64,000 nt of DNA from positions 202,502-266,501 of the forward strand of contig NZ_JAHAMK010000004.1 of assembly GCF_018383585.1 (NCBI RefSeq), in the 5' to 3' direction. Positions 1 to 9,029 of this stretch are shown here, one piece after another (position 1 is the first letter of the stretch; each line of letters opens with the position of its first letter). The DNA comes from Microvirga sp. 3-52 (lineage in GTDB: Bacteria; Pseudomonadota; Alphaproteobacteria; Rhizobiales; Beijerinckiaceae). Below the pieces are notes generated by a model. It was not told the origin of the DNA, made no database searches, and saw nothing but the letters and a program-made list of their open reading frames with translations. The position numbers and the translations under genes are program-made.

Positions 1-97
1 GGACCGCTCCCCGCCCCACGCCTGCGACGCCTCGCGAGCGCGCCCCCCGTCGGGCCGGGATGAGCACCGGTCTAGCCCAGGTGATACACTGTGTTAA

Positions 98-112
98 GAA
101 CAAAGTGAGAAC
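98..112 (-). promoter_or_regulatory. Putative LexA (SOS) box, GTTC-N7-GTTC
   Basis: On the minus strand the sequence reads GTTC, seven bases, GTTC. This direct repeat is the known LexA recognition pattern of alphaproteobacteria. It would control a gene leaving the window on the left, read on the minus strand. The match is exact, but an 8-base pattern can arise by chance, and the target gene is not visible. Confidence 0.45.
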
Positions 113-157
113 ATAACATCTCGCCTGATCACCCCCTCCACGTCATCACCTCCTCCA

Positions 158-248
158 CGTCATCACCGGCCTCGTGCCGGTGATCCCGATAAAGAGAAGC
201 GCCGCGCCTCACAGCATCGGGATGGCCGGGTCAAGCCCGGCCATGACG
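158..248. repeat. Palindromic intergenic repeat, family A (91 bp)
   Basis: The element begins CGTCATCACCGG and ends GGCCATGACG. It consists of two hairpins, one built on CATCACCGGC/GCCGGTGAT and one on ATGGCCGGG/CCCGGCCAT, joined by a less conserved middle. Copies of 90-92 bp lie at 8752-8841, 12530-12620 and 34775-34866, with a shorter relative at 39065-39145. This resembles the REP/BIME-like mosaic elements of Rhizobiales. Confidence 0.8.
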
Positions 249-498
249 GGGGCGGGTGTGACAAGGCGGGTGTAGGACGAAGGACAGTATGACCAAGGAT
301 CGCGTCATGCCCGTGTGCACACCCAGCGCAGGGGGACGGGAATCCACCCGCACAGCACCGGGGATCCCCGTCCCGGCCTGCCGCCGGGGATGCCGCCCGC
401 TTCCGCTCTCGCGTATGGGAGAATGGAAAGAGCCGTATCCACGCGGCCCGCAAGGAATAAGGCCCCGGGGTACCCGGGACCTTTGGAAGGCTTCGTGT

Positions 499-520
499 AA
501 AAACCGGCCGCAGCCGGCCT
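499..520 (-). terminator. Rho-independent terminator of the ugp operon
   Basis: Read on the minus strand, directly after the ugpC stop, the sequence forms a GC-rich stem (CCGGC paired with GCCGG, four-base loop) followed by a run of five T. This is the standard form of an intrinsic terminator, and its position fits the end of ugpB-A-E-C. Confidence 0.7.
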
Positions 521-521
521 G

Positions 522-1598
522 TCAGACTTTGCCGAGACGCTTCGTGGTCTGCGGGTCGAAGAGGTGCACGTTGGCCGGATCGACCGCGAGGGTCAGCTTG
601 CGGGTGTCCGCCGGGATCTGGCCGGTGGAGGCCTGCACGACGAATTCGGCACCTGAGACCTTGCCATGGAAAAGCTGTGTCGCGCCGAGCTCCTCGACGA
701 AGTCCACATCCATGGAGAGCGAGCTGGACCCGGCGCCGCCCGCCTGCACGTCCTCGGGACGCAAGCCCACCTCGATGGCCGAGCCGGGAGTGAGGCCGTC
801 GCGCATATCGGCGACGCCGATCACCTGACCGCCAACCGATACGCGGCCGGGGCCTTCGACCTTGCCGGGCAGGATGTTCATGGGCGGCGAGCCGATGAAG
901 GTGGCGACGAACCGGGTCTCCGGACGGCGGTAGACGTCGGATGGGGTGCCGACCTGCTCAATCTGGCCGCCGGACATCACCACCAGCTTGTCGGAGAGCG
1001 TCATCGCTTCGACCTGATCGTGGGTCACGTAGATCGACGTCACGCCGAGGGCCCGCTGCAGGCGCTTGATCTCGACGCGCATCTGCACGCGCAGCTTGGC
1101 GTCCAGGTTGGAGAGCGGCTCGTCGAAGAGGAAGACCTGCGGCTTGCGCACGATGGCGCGGCCCATGGCGACGCGCTGGCGCTGACCGCCGGAGAGCTGG
1201 CGCGGCTTGCGCGTGAGGAAGGACTCGATGGCGAGGATGCGGGCCGCCTCCTTCACGCGCTTCTCGATCTCGTCCTTCGGCGTACCGCGGTTCTTCAACC
1301 CATAGGCCATGTTGTCGTAGACGCTCATGTGCGGATAGAGCGCGTAGTTCTGAAACACCATCGCGATGTCGCGGTCGGCCGGCTCGACCTGGTTCACGAC
1401 CCGGTCCCCGATCTTCACCTCGCCGTCGGAAATCGTCTCGAGTCCTGCGATCATGCGAAGAAGCGTGGACTTGCCGCAGCCGGACGGTCCGACCAGCACG
1501 CAGAAGGAGCCGTCCTCGATGCCGAGAGAGACGCCCTTCACGGCTTCCACATTGCCCGTATAGATTTTCCTGACCGTATCGAGGGTGACCCCTGCCAT
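522..1598 (-). CDS. ugpC: sn-Glycerol-3-phosphate ABC transporter, ATP-binding protein
   Basis: This is the ATPase that powers uptake of glycerol-3-phosphate and related phosphodiesters through the UgpA/UgpE channel. The 358-residue product has a Walker A motif GPSGCGKST at residues 37-45, the ABC signature LSGGQRQR, a Walker B ending in LFDEP, and a C-terminal TOBE region, as in the MalK/UgpC group. The start at 1598 is preceded by AAAAGGAA at good spacing; an upstream in-frame ATG would add 12 residues without a comparable site. It is the last gene of the minus-strand operon, 115 nt after ugpE, and is followed by a terminator. Substrate assignment rests on the full ugpBAEC gene order and the Pho box. 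Confidence 0.9.
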   Translation of the reverse strand: MAGVTLDTVRKIYTGNVEAVKGVSLGIEDGSFCVLVGPSGCGKSTLLRMIAGLETISDGEVKIGDRVVNQVEPADRDIAMVFQNYALYPHMSVYDNMAYGLKNRGTPKDEIEKRVKEAARILAIESFLTRKPRQLSGGQRQRVAMGRAIVRKPQVFLFDEPLSNLDAKLRVQMRVEIKRLQRALGVTSIYVTHDQVEAMTLSDKLVVMSGGQIEQVGTPSDVYRRPETRFVATFIGSPPMNILPGKVEGPGRVSVGGQVIGVADMRDGLTPGSAIEVGLRPEDVQAGGAGSSSLSMDVDFVEELGATQLFHGKVSGAEFVVQASTGQIPADTRKLTLAVDPANVHLFDPQTTKRLGKV

Positions 1599-1713
1599 CG
1601 TTTTATTCCTTTTGACCGCTGCCCGCGCCGCCATGGGTACCGGGCGAAAATTTCAATGATGTGAGAGCGAGCCCTCCCGTGCCTGAAGGGAGGGCCCTGC
1701 GCGATTCCTCGCG

Positions 1714-2559
1714 TCACTTCTCCGTTTCGACGAGACCCTTCACGAAGAGCCTCTGCATGAAGATCACCACGAGCACCGGCGGCAGCATGGCCAGCACGGC
1801 CGTGGTCATCGCGATCTGCCACTCGGTCAGTGCATCGGTCGTCGTGATCATCTTCTTGATGCCGATGACGATGGTCTGCATCGAGCTCTTGGTCGTGATC
1901 AGCAGCGGCCAGAGGTACTGGTTCCAGCCATAGATGAACTGGATCACGAACAGCGCCGCGATCGTCGTCATGGAGAGCGGCAGGAGCGTGTCCTTGAAGA
2001 AGCGGAAGGCGCCCGCGCCATCGATCTTGGAGGCCTCCAGCAGCTCGTCCGGGATCGTCATGAAGAACTGGCGGAACAGCAGCGTGCCGGTGGCCGATGC
2101 GATCAGCGGCATGATCAAGCCCGTATAGGTATCCAGAAGACCGAGATCGGCGACGATCTTGTAGGTCGGATAGATACGCACTTCGACCGGCAGCATCAGC
2201 GTGATGAAGATGATCCAGAAGGCCGTCTTGCGGAACGGAAACTTGAAGTACACCACCGCATAGGCCGACAGGATCGAGATCAGGATTTTACCGATGGCGA
2301 TGCCCAGCGCCATGATCATGGAATTGAGCATCATGCCGCCGACGGGTTCGCGCGCATGCACGCCGCCGTAGAACAGGGCGCGCGAATAGTTCTCGCCGGC
2401 CTGATCGCCGGGCGTCAAGGGCATGTTGCCGTTGATGATCGTGGCGGCGTCGAAGGTCGACGCCATGATCGCGAGATAGACGGGGAAGACCACGATGACG
2501 ATGCCGAGGGCGAGCGTCAGATAGGCCATGAATTGGGTGAACGGACGATTCTCGACCAT
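1714..2559 (-). CDS. ugpE: sn-Glycerol-3-phosphate ABC transporter permease
   Basis: The 281-residue protein is an inner-membrane permease of the MalG/UgpE type with about six membrane segments. It has the EAA-type coupling loop (sequence around DELLEASKIDGAGAFRFF) that contacts the ATPase. The ATG at 2559 overlaps the ugpA stop by one base (TGATG), so the two permease subunits are translationally coupled. A single open frame on this strand runs through both genes from 3483, but only the part from 2559 has permease character in that frame. Confidence 0.9.
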   Translation of the reverse strand: MVENRPFTQFMAYLTLALGIVIVVFPVYLAIMASTFDAATIINGNMPLTPGDQAGENYSRALFYGGVHAREPVGGMMLNSMIMALGIAIGKILISILSAYAVVYFKFPFRKTAFWIIFITLMLPVEVRIYPTYKIVADLGLLDTYTGLIMPLIASATGTLLFRQFFMTIPDELLEASKIDGAGAFRFFKDTLLPLSMTTIAALFVIQFIYGWNQYLWPLLITTKSSMQTIVIGIKKMITTTDALTEWQIAMTTAVLAMLPPVLVVIFMQRLFVKGLVETEK

Positions 2560-3440
2560 CAGTACTGCACCTTGCGCTCGACATAACGGAACTGGATGGC
2601 GGTGAGCGCGATCACGATGATCATCAGGATCACCGACTGCGCGGCCGAGCCGCCGAGATCGCCGCCGAGGCGGCCGTCCGCGTAAACCTTGTAGACGAGG
2701 GTCGTGGTCGTTCCGGCAGGACCGCCGCCCGTCACCGCATCGATGATGCCGAAGGTGTCGAAGAACACGTAGACGATGTTGACCACCAGAAGGAAGAAGG
2801 TGGTCGGCGACAGAAGCGGGAAGATCACGGTCCAGAAACGCCGCAGCGGGCCGGCCCCGTCGATGGCGGCAGCCTCGATGACGCTCTTCGGAATGGCCTG
2901 GAGCCCGGCGAGGAAGAACAGGAAGTTGTAGCTGATCTGCTTCCAGGTGGCGGAGAGCACGAGCAGCGTCATGGCGTGATTGCCGTTGAGCATCGGGTTC
3001 CAGTCGAGGCCGACCGCCTTGATCGGCCTCGAGAGGGTGCCGAGCGTCGGATGGAACATGAAGATCCACAGCACGCCCGCGATGGCAGGAGCCACCGCAT
3101 AGGGCCAGATCAGCAGGGTCTTGAAGGCATGCCCCCCGCGCAGGTTCTTGTCGGCCTGGGTGGCGAGCAGCAGGGCGCAAGCCAGCGAGAAGAAGGCGAC
3201 GAGAGACGAGAAGATCGCCGTCGTGACCATCGCCCGGTAATATTCGGGCTGCTCGAACAACGAGACGTAGTTTTCGAAACCGACGAATTCCGAGGAGAGG
3301 CCGAAGGCGTCTTCGCGCAGGAAGGATTGCCAGATGGCCTGGGAGGCCGGCCAGTAGAAGAAAATGACGGTGATTGCCATCTGCGGAACGATCAGCAGAA
3401 GCGGCAGCGTCCAACCTGAAAAATGAGCTCGTTTTTCCAT
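2559..3440 (-). CDS. ugpA: sn-Glycerol-3-phosphate ABC transporter permease
   Basis: The 293-residue protein is the MalF/UgpA-type permease partner of UgpE. It shows an N-terminal hydrophobic segment after the short leader [10 protein letters not shown], multiple membrane segments, and the EAA-like loop [16 protein letters not shown]. It lies 126 nt after ugpB, with a stable hairpin in that gap, and overlaps ugpE by one base. UgpA and UgpE form the transmembrane pore. Confidence 0.9.
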   Translation of the reverse strand: MEKRAHFSGWTLPLLLIVPQMAITVIFFYWPASQAIWQSFLREDAFGLSSEFVGFENYVSLFEQPEYYRAMVTTAIFSSLVAFFSLACALLLATQADKNLRGGHAFKTLLIWPYAVAPAIAGVLWIFMFHPTLGTLSRPIKAVGLDWNPMLNGNHAMTLLVLSATWKQISYNFLFFLAGLQAIPKSVIEAAAIDGAGPLRRFWTVIFPLLSPTTFFLLVVNIVYVFFDTFGIIDAVTGGGPAGTTTTLVYKVYADGRLGGDLGGSAAQSVILMIIVIALTAIQFRYVERKVQY

Positions 3441-3510
3441 CGCGTTTACGGCTGTCCGAGGATGGGGCAGATGACGGCGGCAACCGGTCTGCGAAGGTGG
3501 CTTATAAGAT

Positions 3511-3543
3511 CATCCCGGGCAGCGTCTTGAGCTCCCCGGGATG
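3511..3543 (-). promoter_or_regulatory. Intercistronic hairpin between ugpB and ugpA
   Basis: A perfect 9-bp stem (CATCCCGGG paired with CCCGGGATG) encloses a 15-base loop just after the ugpB stop at 3567. There is no strong T run. Such hairpins after a binding-protein gene are known to protect the upstream mRNA from 3' decay or to stop part of transcription, which raises binding protein over permease. Confidence 0.55.
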
Positions 3544-3566
3544 AAAAGTGCAGATATCAGAACAGT

Positions 3567-4874
3567 TTAGCGAACAGTGCGCTCGAACTGACGGAGGATC
3601 TGGTTGCTGCGGGTCACAGCCGTGTCGAGAGCGTCCTTGGCGGGCTTCTGGCCAGCCAGGGCAGCTTCTATCTCTTCCGAGATCACGTCACGGATCTGGA
3701 CCATGTTGCCGAAGCGCAGACCGCGGGAATTCTCGGTCGGCTCCTTGTTGGTCAGCTCCATCAGCGGAGTCTGGAGGACCGGGTTCTTCTCATAGAAGCC
3801 CGAAGCCTTGGTCTTCTCGTAAGCCGCCTTGGTGATCGGAAGGTAGCCCGATTCCTGGTGCAGCTTGGCCTGACGGTCCGTGTCGGACAGGAAGGTGAAG
3901 AACTTGGCCACACCCTTGTACTCGTCCGCCTTCTTGCCACCCATGACCCACAGGGAAGCGCCGCCGATGATCGAGTTCTGCGGGGCGCCCTGAGCGTCCG
4001 GATAGTAGGGCATCGGCACCGAGGTGAAGTCGAACTTCGCATTGGCCTTCACGTTGCCGTAGAAGCCCGACGAGGTCAGGAAGATCGCGCATTCGCCGGA
4101 GGTGAAGCGGCCTTCGCTCTTCGAGTCGCGGCCGGAATAGTCGTAGGTCTTGTCCTTCTGCAGATCGATGAGGTTCTGCAGGTGCTTCACGTGCAGCGGA
4201 GAGTTGAACTTCATCTCCGTGTCGAAGCCGTCGAGACCGTTGGCCTTGGTGGCCATCGGCACGTTGTGCCAGGCCGAGAACTGCTCGATGTTGGCCCAGC
4301 TTGCCCAGGCGTTCGAGAAGCCGCAGGTGTCGTGGCCGGCTGCCTTGAGCTTCTTGCCGGCTTCGAACACCTCGGGCCAGGTCTTCGGAATTTCGTTGAC
4401 GCCGGCCTTCTTCAGCTCGTCCTTGTTGATCCACATGACCATCGAGGAGGAGTTGAACGGGAAGGAGAGCATCTCGCCCTTGGCCGTGGAGTAGTAGCCG
4501 GTGATCGCCGGCAGGTAAGCCTTGGGATCGAACTTCTCGCCGGCCTCGGCCATCAGCTGGTAGACGGGCTTGATCGCGCCGCGGGCGCCCATCATGGTCG
4601 CCGTGCCGACTTCGAACACCTGCAGGATGTGGGGAGCGTTGCCCGCGCGGAAGGCCGCGATGCCGGCATTGAGCGTATCGGCGTACTGGCCCTTGTAGCT
4701 GACGACGACCTTGTAGTCCTTCTGCGAATTGTTGAACTCTTCGGCAAGCTTGTTGACGACCTCGTTGTTGGCACCGGTCATGGCGTGCCACCACTGGATC
4801 TCGGTCTGCGCGAAGGCGGAGGTGCTCGTCGCCAGGCCGAGGGCCAGAGCGCCGAGGAGGGACTTCTTCATCAT
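3567..4874 (-). CDS. ugpB: sn-Glycerol-3-phosphate ABC transporter, periplasmic binding protein
   Basis: This is the periplasmic receptor that captures glycerol-3-phosphate and delivers it to UgpAE. The 435-residue product has a classic signal peptide (MMKKSLLGALALGL, cleaved near AFA-QT) and then the motif IQWWHAMTG typical of UgpB-like family 1 binding proteins; length is normal for UgpB. The start at 4874 has GGGAGAG six bases upstream; an ATG five codons earlier would place that site inside the gene. It is the first gene of the ugp operon, with a Pho box 68-96 bp upstream, so phosphate starvation control is likely. Confidence 0.9.
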   Translation of the reverse strand: MMKKSLLGALALGLATSTSAFAQTEIQWWHAMTGANNEVVNKLAEEFNNSQKDYKVVVSYKGQYADTLNAGIAAFRAGNAPHILQVFEVGTATMMGARGAIKPVYQLMAEAGEKFDPKAYLPAITGYYSTAKGEMLSFPFNSSSMVMWINKDELKKAGVNEIPKTWPEVFEAGKKLKAAGHDTCGFSNAWASWANIEQFSAWHNVPMATKANGLDGFDTEMKFNSPLHVKHLQNLIDLQKDKTYDYSGRDSKSEGRFTSGECAIFLTSSGFYGNVKANAKFDFTSVPMPYYPDAQGAPQNSIIGGASLWVMGGKKADEYKGVAKFFTFLSDTDRQAKLHQESGYLPITKAAYEKTKASGFYEKNPVLQTPLMELTNKEPTENSRGLRFGNMVQIRDVISEEIEAALAGQKPAKDALDTAVTRSNQILRQFERTVR

Positions 4875-4941
4875 AGTAATCTCTCCCATGTCATCCCGTC
4901 GGGGACGTTCTTGTCGTTCATCACCCCTGCATTAAGGCCGG

Positions 4942-4970
4942 ATGACGTTTCTATGACGAAAACATGACAA
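4942..4970 (-). promoter_or_regulatory. Pho box with three 11-bp repeats upstream of ugpB
   Basis: On the minus strand three units TGTCAT, CGTCAT and CGTCAT recur at exact 11-bp spacing with AT-rich spacers. This is the known PhoB binding architecture (CTGTCAT-N4 repeats). It lies 68 bp from the ugpB start in the right orientation. ugp is a Pho-regulon operon in Escherichia coli and in rhizobia, so sequence and context agree. Confidence 0.8.
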
Positions 4971-5081
4971 TCATAGCCGGCTCCAAAATGGAAGCCCTTT
5001 CATCCAAAAGGCTTAATGGCACCCCCTGGGAACAGCTCCGAACTCCTCTTCGTTGAGGGAGTATCCCAACGGAAGAGACCC

Positions 5082-5804
5082 ATGTCCCAGATGATCACTG
5101 CCCTGTTCAGGGATCCCGCCCAGGCCCGTCAGGCTCTTCAATCCCTGCTCGAGATGGGCATCGCCCAGAACCGAATCGTCGCTGTCGGCAACGCCGATGC
5201 CCGGGAGATCTCGTCGATCTCGGGCTTCCGCAGCCTCTCGGTCCGGGATGACGCGCTTGACGCCCTGCGCGACCTGAACCTGCCGGAATCCGACAAGCGG
5301 ATCTTCGAGCAGGGACTTCACAGGCATCTCACCCTGATCGCCGCCCAGGTCGATCGGGACAATGCCGAGGAAGCCGCGCGCGTACTGGAGATGTTCGAGC
5401 CGGTCGATCTCGACGGCAGCAGCCGGGAATGGCTGAACGAAAGCGGCTCCGTCCGGACCGGAGCTGATGCGGGTGCGCCCCTCGGGGCCGGGATCACCGG
5501 CGGCTCGGGCGGCGGAACGACCACCACGAGCGCCCTGCCCGGCATGGGCCTGATGGCCGAAGGGGCGGACGATCTCGGCACCACGGACCTGAGGACGGAC
5601 GAGTTCTCCCAGTCGAATCAGGGCTCGGACACGACCGTCGGCACCGGCTCTCGCCGCAGCGACGAGCGGGCCGACCGGGAAGGGGTCAACGAGCTTGCCG
5701 TCGACACCCGGCCCGATCCGGACCAGCCCGGCTTGATGCAGCGCCACATGAACCGGGGCGGCCGGGTCTGGGCTTATCGAACCTCCGAGGAGATGGGCCT
5801 TTAG
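5082..5804 (+). CDS. Putative stress protein with a YflT/17M-like N-terminal domain
   Basis: The 240-residue product begins MSQMITALFRDPAQARQALQ, the pattern of small alpha/beta modules found in general stress proteins of the YflT/YsnF type: a strand, a helix that pairs adjacent residues, then a strand reading NRIVAVGNA. The N-terminal 120 residues look folded; the rest is Gly, Thr and Ser rich and probably disordered. GGAAGAG lies before the ATG at 5082; an earlier in-frame ATG at 5016 lacks a site. It diverges from ugp, and its stop overlaps that of the convergent FAD oxidoreductase by three bases. The domain call is from memory and the function is unknown. Confidence 0.6.
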   Translation: MSQMITALFRDPAQARQALQSLLEMGIAQNRIVAVGNADAREISSISGFRSLSVRDDALDALRDLNLPESDKRIFEQGLHRHLTLIAAQVDRDNAEEAARVLEMFEPVDLDGSSREWLNESGSVRTGADAGAPLGAGITGGSGGGTTTTSALPGMGLMAEGADDLGTTDLRTDEFSQSNQGSDTTVGTGSRRSDERADREGVNELAVDTRPDPDQPGLMQRHMNRGGRVWAYRTSEEMGL

Positions 5805-7009
5805 ATCACGTTCCGCTCGAGCAGCGGACGGTTGGCGAGAACGCGCTCGTAGCCCAGCTCTGACAGATCGAGCGTCCGGTAGCCGCCGTGGACGATCAGC
5901 TCGGCCAGGCCCCGCCCCACCGCCGGGGCCTGCTGCAGGCCGTGGCCCGAGAAGCCGTTGCAGAGGTAGAAGTTCCTGAACCCGCCGGCCAAGCCGATGA
6001 TGGCATTGTGATCGAGCAGGCTCATGTCGTAGGGCCCGGACCAGGCACGGCCCGGCCTGATCGCCTCGAAGGCCGGCACGCGATGGGCGAGCGACGGCCA
6101 GATGAACTCCTCGAAGAACGAGTGATCGATCTCCTGGCTGGCGGGATCCTCGTCGAACCAGTCGGGATCGAGATCCGCTTCCGGCGAAGCGCCGCAGATG
6201 AAATGCCCGTCCCCTTCAGGCCGCACATAGGCGCCCGACGTGTCGATGAGCAGCGGGCAGTTCTCGACTGGTCCCTTGCACGAGAAGGTGAAGACGTAAC
6301 GGCGCTTGGCCTGGACCGGAATGTCGAGCCCGGCCATGGTCGCGATCGCCCGTCCGCCGGAGCCGGCGCAGTTGGCGAGCGTGCCGCAGGCGATCCGCGT
6401 GCCGTCCTTGAGGCGCACGGCCACGATGGTGCCGCCGTCCCGCTCGATCTCGGCCACCTCGCCCTTCACATACTCGGCCCCGAGGGAGCGAGCCTTCTTG
6501 CGGAAGGCCTGAAGCAGGCCCCAGCCGTCGAACCAGCCTTCGCCCGAGCGCCCCCAGGTGCCGGCCGCGAGATCCTCCACGTTGAGCCAGGGGAAGCGCT
6601 CCTTCAGCGCCGCCGGATCCATATAAAGTATGTCGGCGCCCTCGGCCGCCTGAAGCGCGTGGTTCTCCGCCAGGATCGGCGCGCCGGCCTCCGAGGCGCA
6701 ATAGAGATAGCCGCCTTCCTTCAGTCCGATCTCCGGCCGCTCGCCTTCCACGCCAAGACGGTCGCCGATGCTGCGCAGGAAATCGATGCCGTAGAGCGAG
6801 ATGCGGATGTTCACCGCGCTCGAATATTGCTGGCGGATCGAGGCCGCCGAGAGGGCGGACGCCGAGAGCTGGTAGGTCGGATCCTTCTCGATGACGATGA
6901 CGCGTCCCTTGAAGCCGGAATCGGCGAGGAGGTGATAGGCCGCGGAGGAGCCCATGACGGCACCGCCGACGATCACGACGTCGGCTGAAGGAGAGGCTGA
7001 AGAGGTCAT
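5801..7009 (-). CDS. FAD-dependent amine/imino-acid oxidase (DAO family)
   Basis: The 402-residue protein has an N-terminal Rossmann motif DVVIVGGAVMGSSAAYHL for FAD and the C-terminal run of the sarcosine/D-amino-acid oxidase family (NGFSGHGLQQAPAVGRGLAE). Such enzymes oxidise secondary amines or amino acids with oxygen or another acceptor. Its start overlaps the stop of the Lrp-type regulator by four bases (ATGA), so the two form an operon. The divergent genes encode a saccharopine dehydrogenase and an aminoadipate-semialdehyde dehydrogenase, which suggests a substrate in lysine breakdown such as pipecolate or saccharopine. That substrate is inferred from context only. Confidence 0.75.
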   Translation of the reverse strand: MTSSASPSADVVIVGGAVMGSSAAYHLLADSGFKGRVIVIEKDPTYQLSASALSAASIRQQYSSAVNIRISLYGIDFLRSIGDRLGVEGERPEIGLKEGGYLYCASEAGAPILAENHALQAAEGADILYMDPAALKERFPWLNVEDLAAGTWGRSGEGWFDGWGLLQAFRKKARSLGAEYVKGEVAEIERDGGTIVAVRLKDGTRIACGTLANCAGSGGRAIATMAGLDIPVQAKRRYVFTFSCKGPVENCPLLIDTSGAYVRPEGDGHFICGASPEADLDPDWFDEDPASQEIDHSFFEEFIWPSLAHRVPAFEAIRPGRAWSGPYDMSLLDHNAIIGLAGGFRNFYLCNGFSGHGLQQAPAVGRGLAELIVHGGYRTLDLSELGYERVLANRPLLERNVI

Positions 7010-7434
7010 CGTTCGAATTTCGTTGAGAGAATGATGGAGGATTGCGTGCGCTCCACCCCTTCGAGAGCGCCGATCTTGTCGATGGCGGCATCGAGGGAGG
7101 GAACGTCTTCAGCCTCTACCACCGCCAGCAGATCGAAGACACCCGCGACGGAATGAAGCGCGCGCAATTCTGGCATGCGCTGGAGCGCCGAGACGACACC
7201 GCCCGAAGCCTTCGGCGCCACGACGATGGTCACATGCGCCCGCACCATGCGGCCCGCGACCTCCTCGGCGAGGCGCAGGGTATAGCCGGCGATCACGCCG
7301 CGGCGCTCCAGGCTCTCGACCCGCGCCTGCACCGTCGTGCGGGAGAGTTTCAAGCGCCGCGCGGCCTCCGCATGGCCGATCCGGGCATTCTCCCGCAGAA
7401 GCGCAATCAAGGCACGATCCGTGGCATCGAGCAT
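7006..7434 (-). CDS. Lrp/AsnC family transcriptional regulator
   Basis: The 142-residue product has an N-terminal winged helix-turn-helix (MLDATDRALIALLRENARIG, then AARRLKLSRTTVQARVESLE) and a C-terminal RAM ligand-binding domain. These are amino-acid-responsive DNA-binding proteins. The ATG at 7434 is used; a TTG one codon earlier is also possible. It is co-transcribed with the FAD oxidase and diverges from the saccharopine dehydrogenase gene across a 114-bp gap, the usual arrangement for a local regulator, probably responding to lysine or an intermediate. Confidence 0.85.
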   Translation of the reverse strand: MLDATDRALIALLRENARIGHAEAARRLKLSRTTVQARVESLERRGVIAGYTLRLAEEVAGRMVRAHVTIVVAPKASGGVVSALQRMPELRALHSVAGVFDLLAVVEAEDVPSLDAAIDKIGALEGVERTQSSIILSTKFER

Positions 7435-7548
7435 CAACCTGACCAGTCATAATGGCGATATGCCGAAATCTACTCGGCTTTCCGTCAGCTTGTCTATGGC
7501 GCTTTGCACGGCTTTGCCTTTTTCTCAGAGGATCACAGGGAGAACTCC

Positions 7549-8682
7549 ATGCACTCGATCCTCGTCATCGGCGCCGGCAAGATCGGTTCCACCATTGTCG
7601 ACATGCTTCATGAGACCGGCGACTACGACGTCACCGTTGCGGACGCATCCGCCGCCGCCCTCGAAGCGGTCGCCAAGGATGGCGTCAAGACGGTCGAGCT
7701 CGATTTCAGTGACGCGGTCGCCTTGCAGAATGCTCTCAAGGGACATTACGCTGTGCTCAGCGCCGCTCCCTATCACCTGACCAGTCACGTGGCGAAGGCC
7801 GCGCGCCTTGCGGACGTCAACTATTTCGACCTGACCGAGGACGTGGCCACGACCCGGATGGTGAAGGAACTGGCGGACGGCGCCGCCACGGCCTTCGTTC
7901 CGCAATGCGGGCTGGCTCCCGGCTTCATCTCCATCGTGGCCCACGACATCGCGAGCCGCTTCGACAAGCTCGACACCGTGCGCCTGCGCGTCGGCGCCCT
8001 GCCGCAATATCCCTCGAACGCCCTGTCCTATAACCTCACCTGGAGCACGGACGGCGTCATCAACGAATATATCGAGCGCTGCGAAGCGGTGGTCGACGGC
8101 AAGCTCCGCGAGGTTCCGGCCATGGAAGAGCTCGAGGAGTTCTCCCTCGACGGAACGCGCTACGAGGCCTTCAACACCTCCGGCGGCCTCGGCACCCTAT
8201 GCGAGACGCTCGAAGGCAAGGTGCGCAACCTGAACTACAAGACCATCCGCTATCCCGGCCATTGCGCCCTCATGCGCGTCCTGCTCAACGACCTTCAGCT
8301 GCGCAACCGCCGCGAGGTCCTGAAGGACATCCTGGAGAACGCGGTACCCGCCACCATGCAGGACATGGTCATCGTCTTCGTCACCGTCACCGGTGAACGC
8401 GGCGGTCGCTATGTGCAGGAAACCTATGCCCGCAGTGTCTACGGCCAGAAGGTCGCCGGCATCCAGCGCACGGCGATCCAAGTGACCACGGCGGCGGGCA
8501 TCTGCGCCATGCTCGACCTGCTGGTCGCGGGCAAGCTGCCGAAACAGGGTTTCGTGCGCCAGGAAGAGATCGATCTCGACGCCTTCCTCGCCAACCGCTT
8601 CGGCCGCGTCTATGCGGGCGAGCGCCTGGACGAGGGCCATGAGCCGGCGGTGAAGAGCATCCGTCTCGACGCAGTGGCATGA
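7549..8682 (+). CDS. Saccharopine dehydrogenase family protein (LYS9-like)
   Basis: The 377-residue protein has the N-terminal NAD(P)-binding motif ILVIGAGKIGSTIVDML and the overall pattern of the saccharopine dehydrogenase C-terminal domain, as in glutamate-forming enzymes. The expected reaction splits saccharopine to glutamate and 2-aminoadipate 6-semialdehyde. The start at 7549 follows AGGGAGA; an earlier in-frame ATG at 7504 lacks a site. The next gene encodes the enzyme that oxidises this semialdehyde, which supports a lysine catabolic role. No lysine-ketoglutarate reductase gene is visible here. Confidence 0.75.
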   Translation: MHSILVIGAGKIGSTIVDMLHETGDYDVTVADASAAALEAVAKDGVKTVELDFSDAVALQNALKGHYAVLSAAPYHLTSHVAKAARLADVNYFDLTEDVATTRMVKELADGAATAFVPQCGLAPGFISIVAHDIASRFDKLDTVRLRVGALPQYPSNALSYNLTWSTDGVINEYIERCEAVVDGKLREVPAMEELEEFSLDGTRYEAFNTSGGLGTLCETLEGKVRNLNYKTIRYPGHCALMRVLLNDLQLRNRREVLKDILENAVPATMQDMVIVFVTVTGERGGRYVQETYARSVYGQKVAGIQRTAIQVTTAAGICAMLDLLVAGKLPKQGFVRQEEIDLDAFLANRFGRVYAGERLDEGHEPAVKSIRLDAVA

Positions 8683-9029
8683 GGAAATGGGTGGAGAACC
8701 CGTTTTGATCGGGTCAGGGTGGGATGACACTGTCCTTGGCACACCCTCCCACGTCATGGCCGAGCTCGTCCCGGCCATCCCGATTGGAAAAGCAAGGCGT
8801 TTCACCTGATCGGGATCACCGGCACAGGGCCGGTGATGACGAGGTGGGATCCAAGCCAGGTTTTCGGGTTCTTTACAAAATGGCATGACCCTATTCGGGA
8901 AAAGCAGTTCCCAGGCTTCCCGGTCATGCATTAAGACGGTGGCATGAAAACCGCCGTCGTTTCGTTTCAACGACAAGCGAGGGCGGTGAGGCCAAATCGG
9001 CCTCAAGCCCGCATTCAGGGAGACCCAAC
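8683..9029. other. Gene-free gap with a repeat and a structured leader
   Basis: This 347-bp gap holds a family A repeat at 8752-8841. Near the aldehyde dehydrogenase start a small stem (GAGGCC/GGCCTC, 8988-9004) would lie in its leader. No small gene with a credible start is seen. Confidence 0.5.
8752..8841. repeat. Palindromic intergenic repeat, family A, inverted copy
   Basis: This copy begins CGTCATGGCCG and ends GCCGGTGATGACG, so the two hairpins are in the opposite order to the copies at 158-248 and 12530-12620. Its length is 90 bp. The inner junctions ATCCCGAT and ATCGGGAT are complementary, so the whole unit can fold into one large cruciform. Confidence 0.8.

Larger units (their letters stand above)
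1..498. other. Gene-free stretch with a LexA-type box and an intergenic repeat
   Basis: I see no convincing gene here. Open frames on both strands lack a start with a ribosome binding site and have the composition of chance frames in GC-rich DNA. The stretch holds a LexA-type direct repeat at 98-112 and a 91-bp palindromic repeat at 158-248. A GTG on the minus strand at 67 begins a frame that runs out of the window to the left, so the promoter of an off-window gene may lie here; its product cannot be judged from about 22 codons. Confidence 0.6.

Noticed and set aside
1714..3483. Apparent single gene covering ugpA and ugpE on the minus strand
   Set aside because: Only the downstream half encodes permease; the upstream half is a different frame of ugpA. 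Two coupled genes explain it without a fusion or frameshift.
7440..7470. GGC-N5-GCC near the Lrp gene as its operator
   Set aside because: The arms are three bases long and common in this GC-rich DNA.
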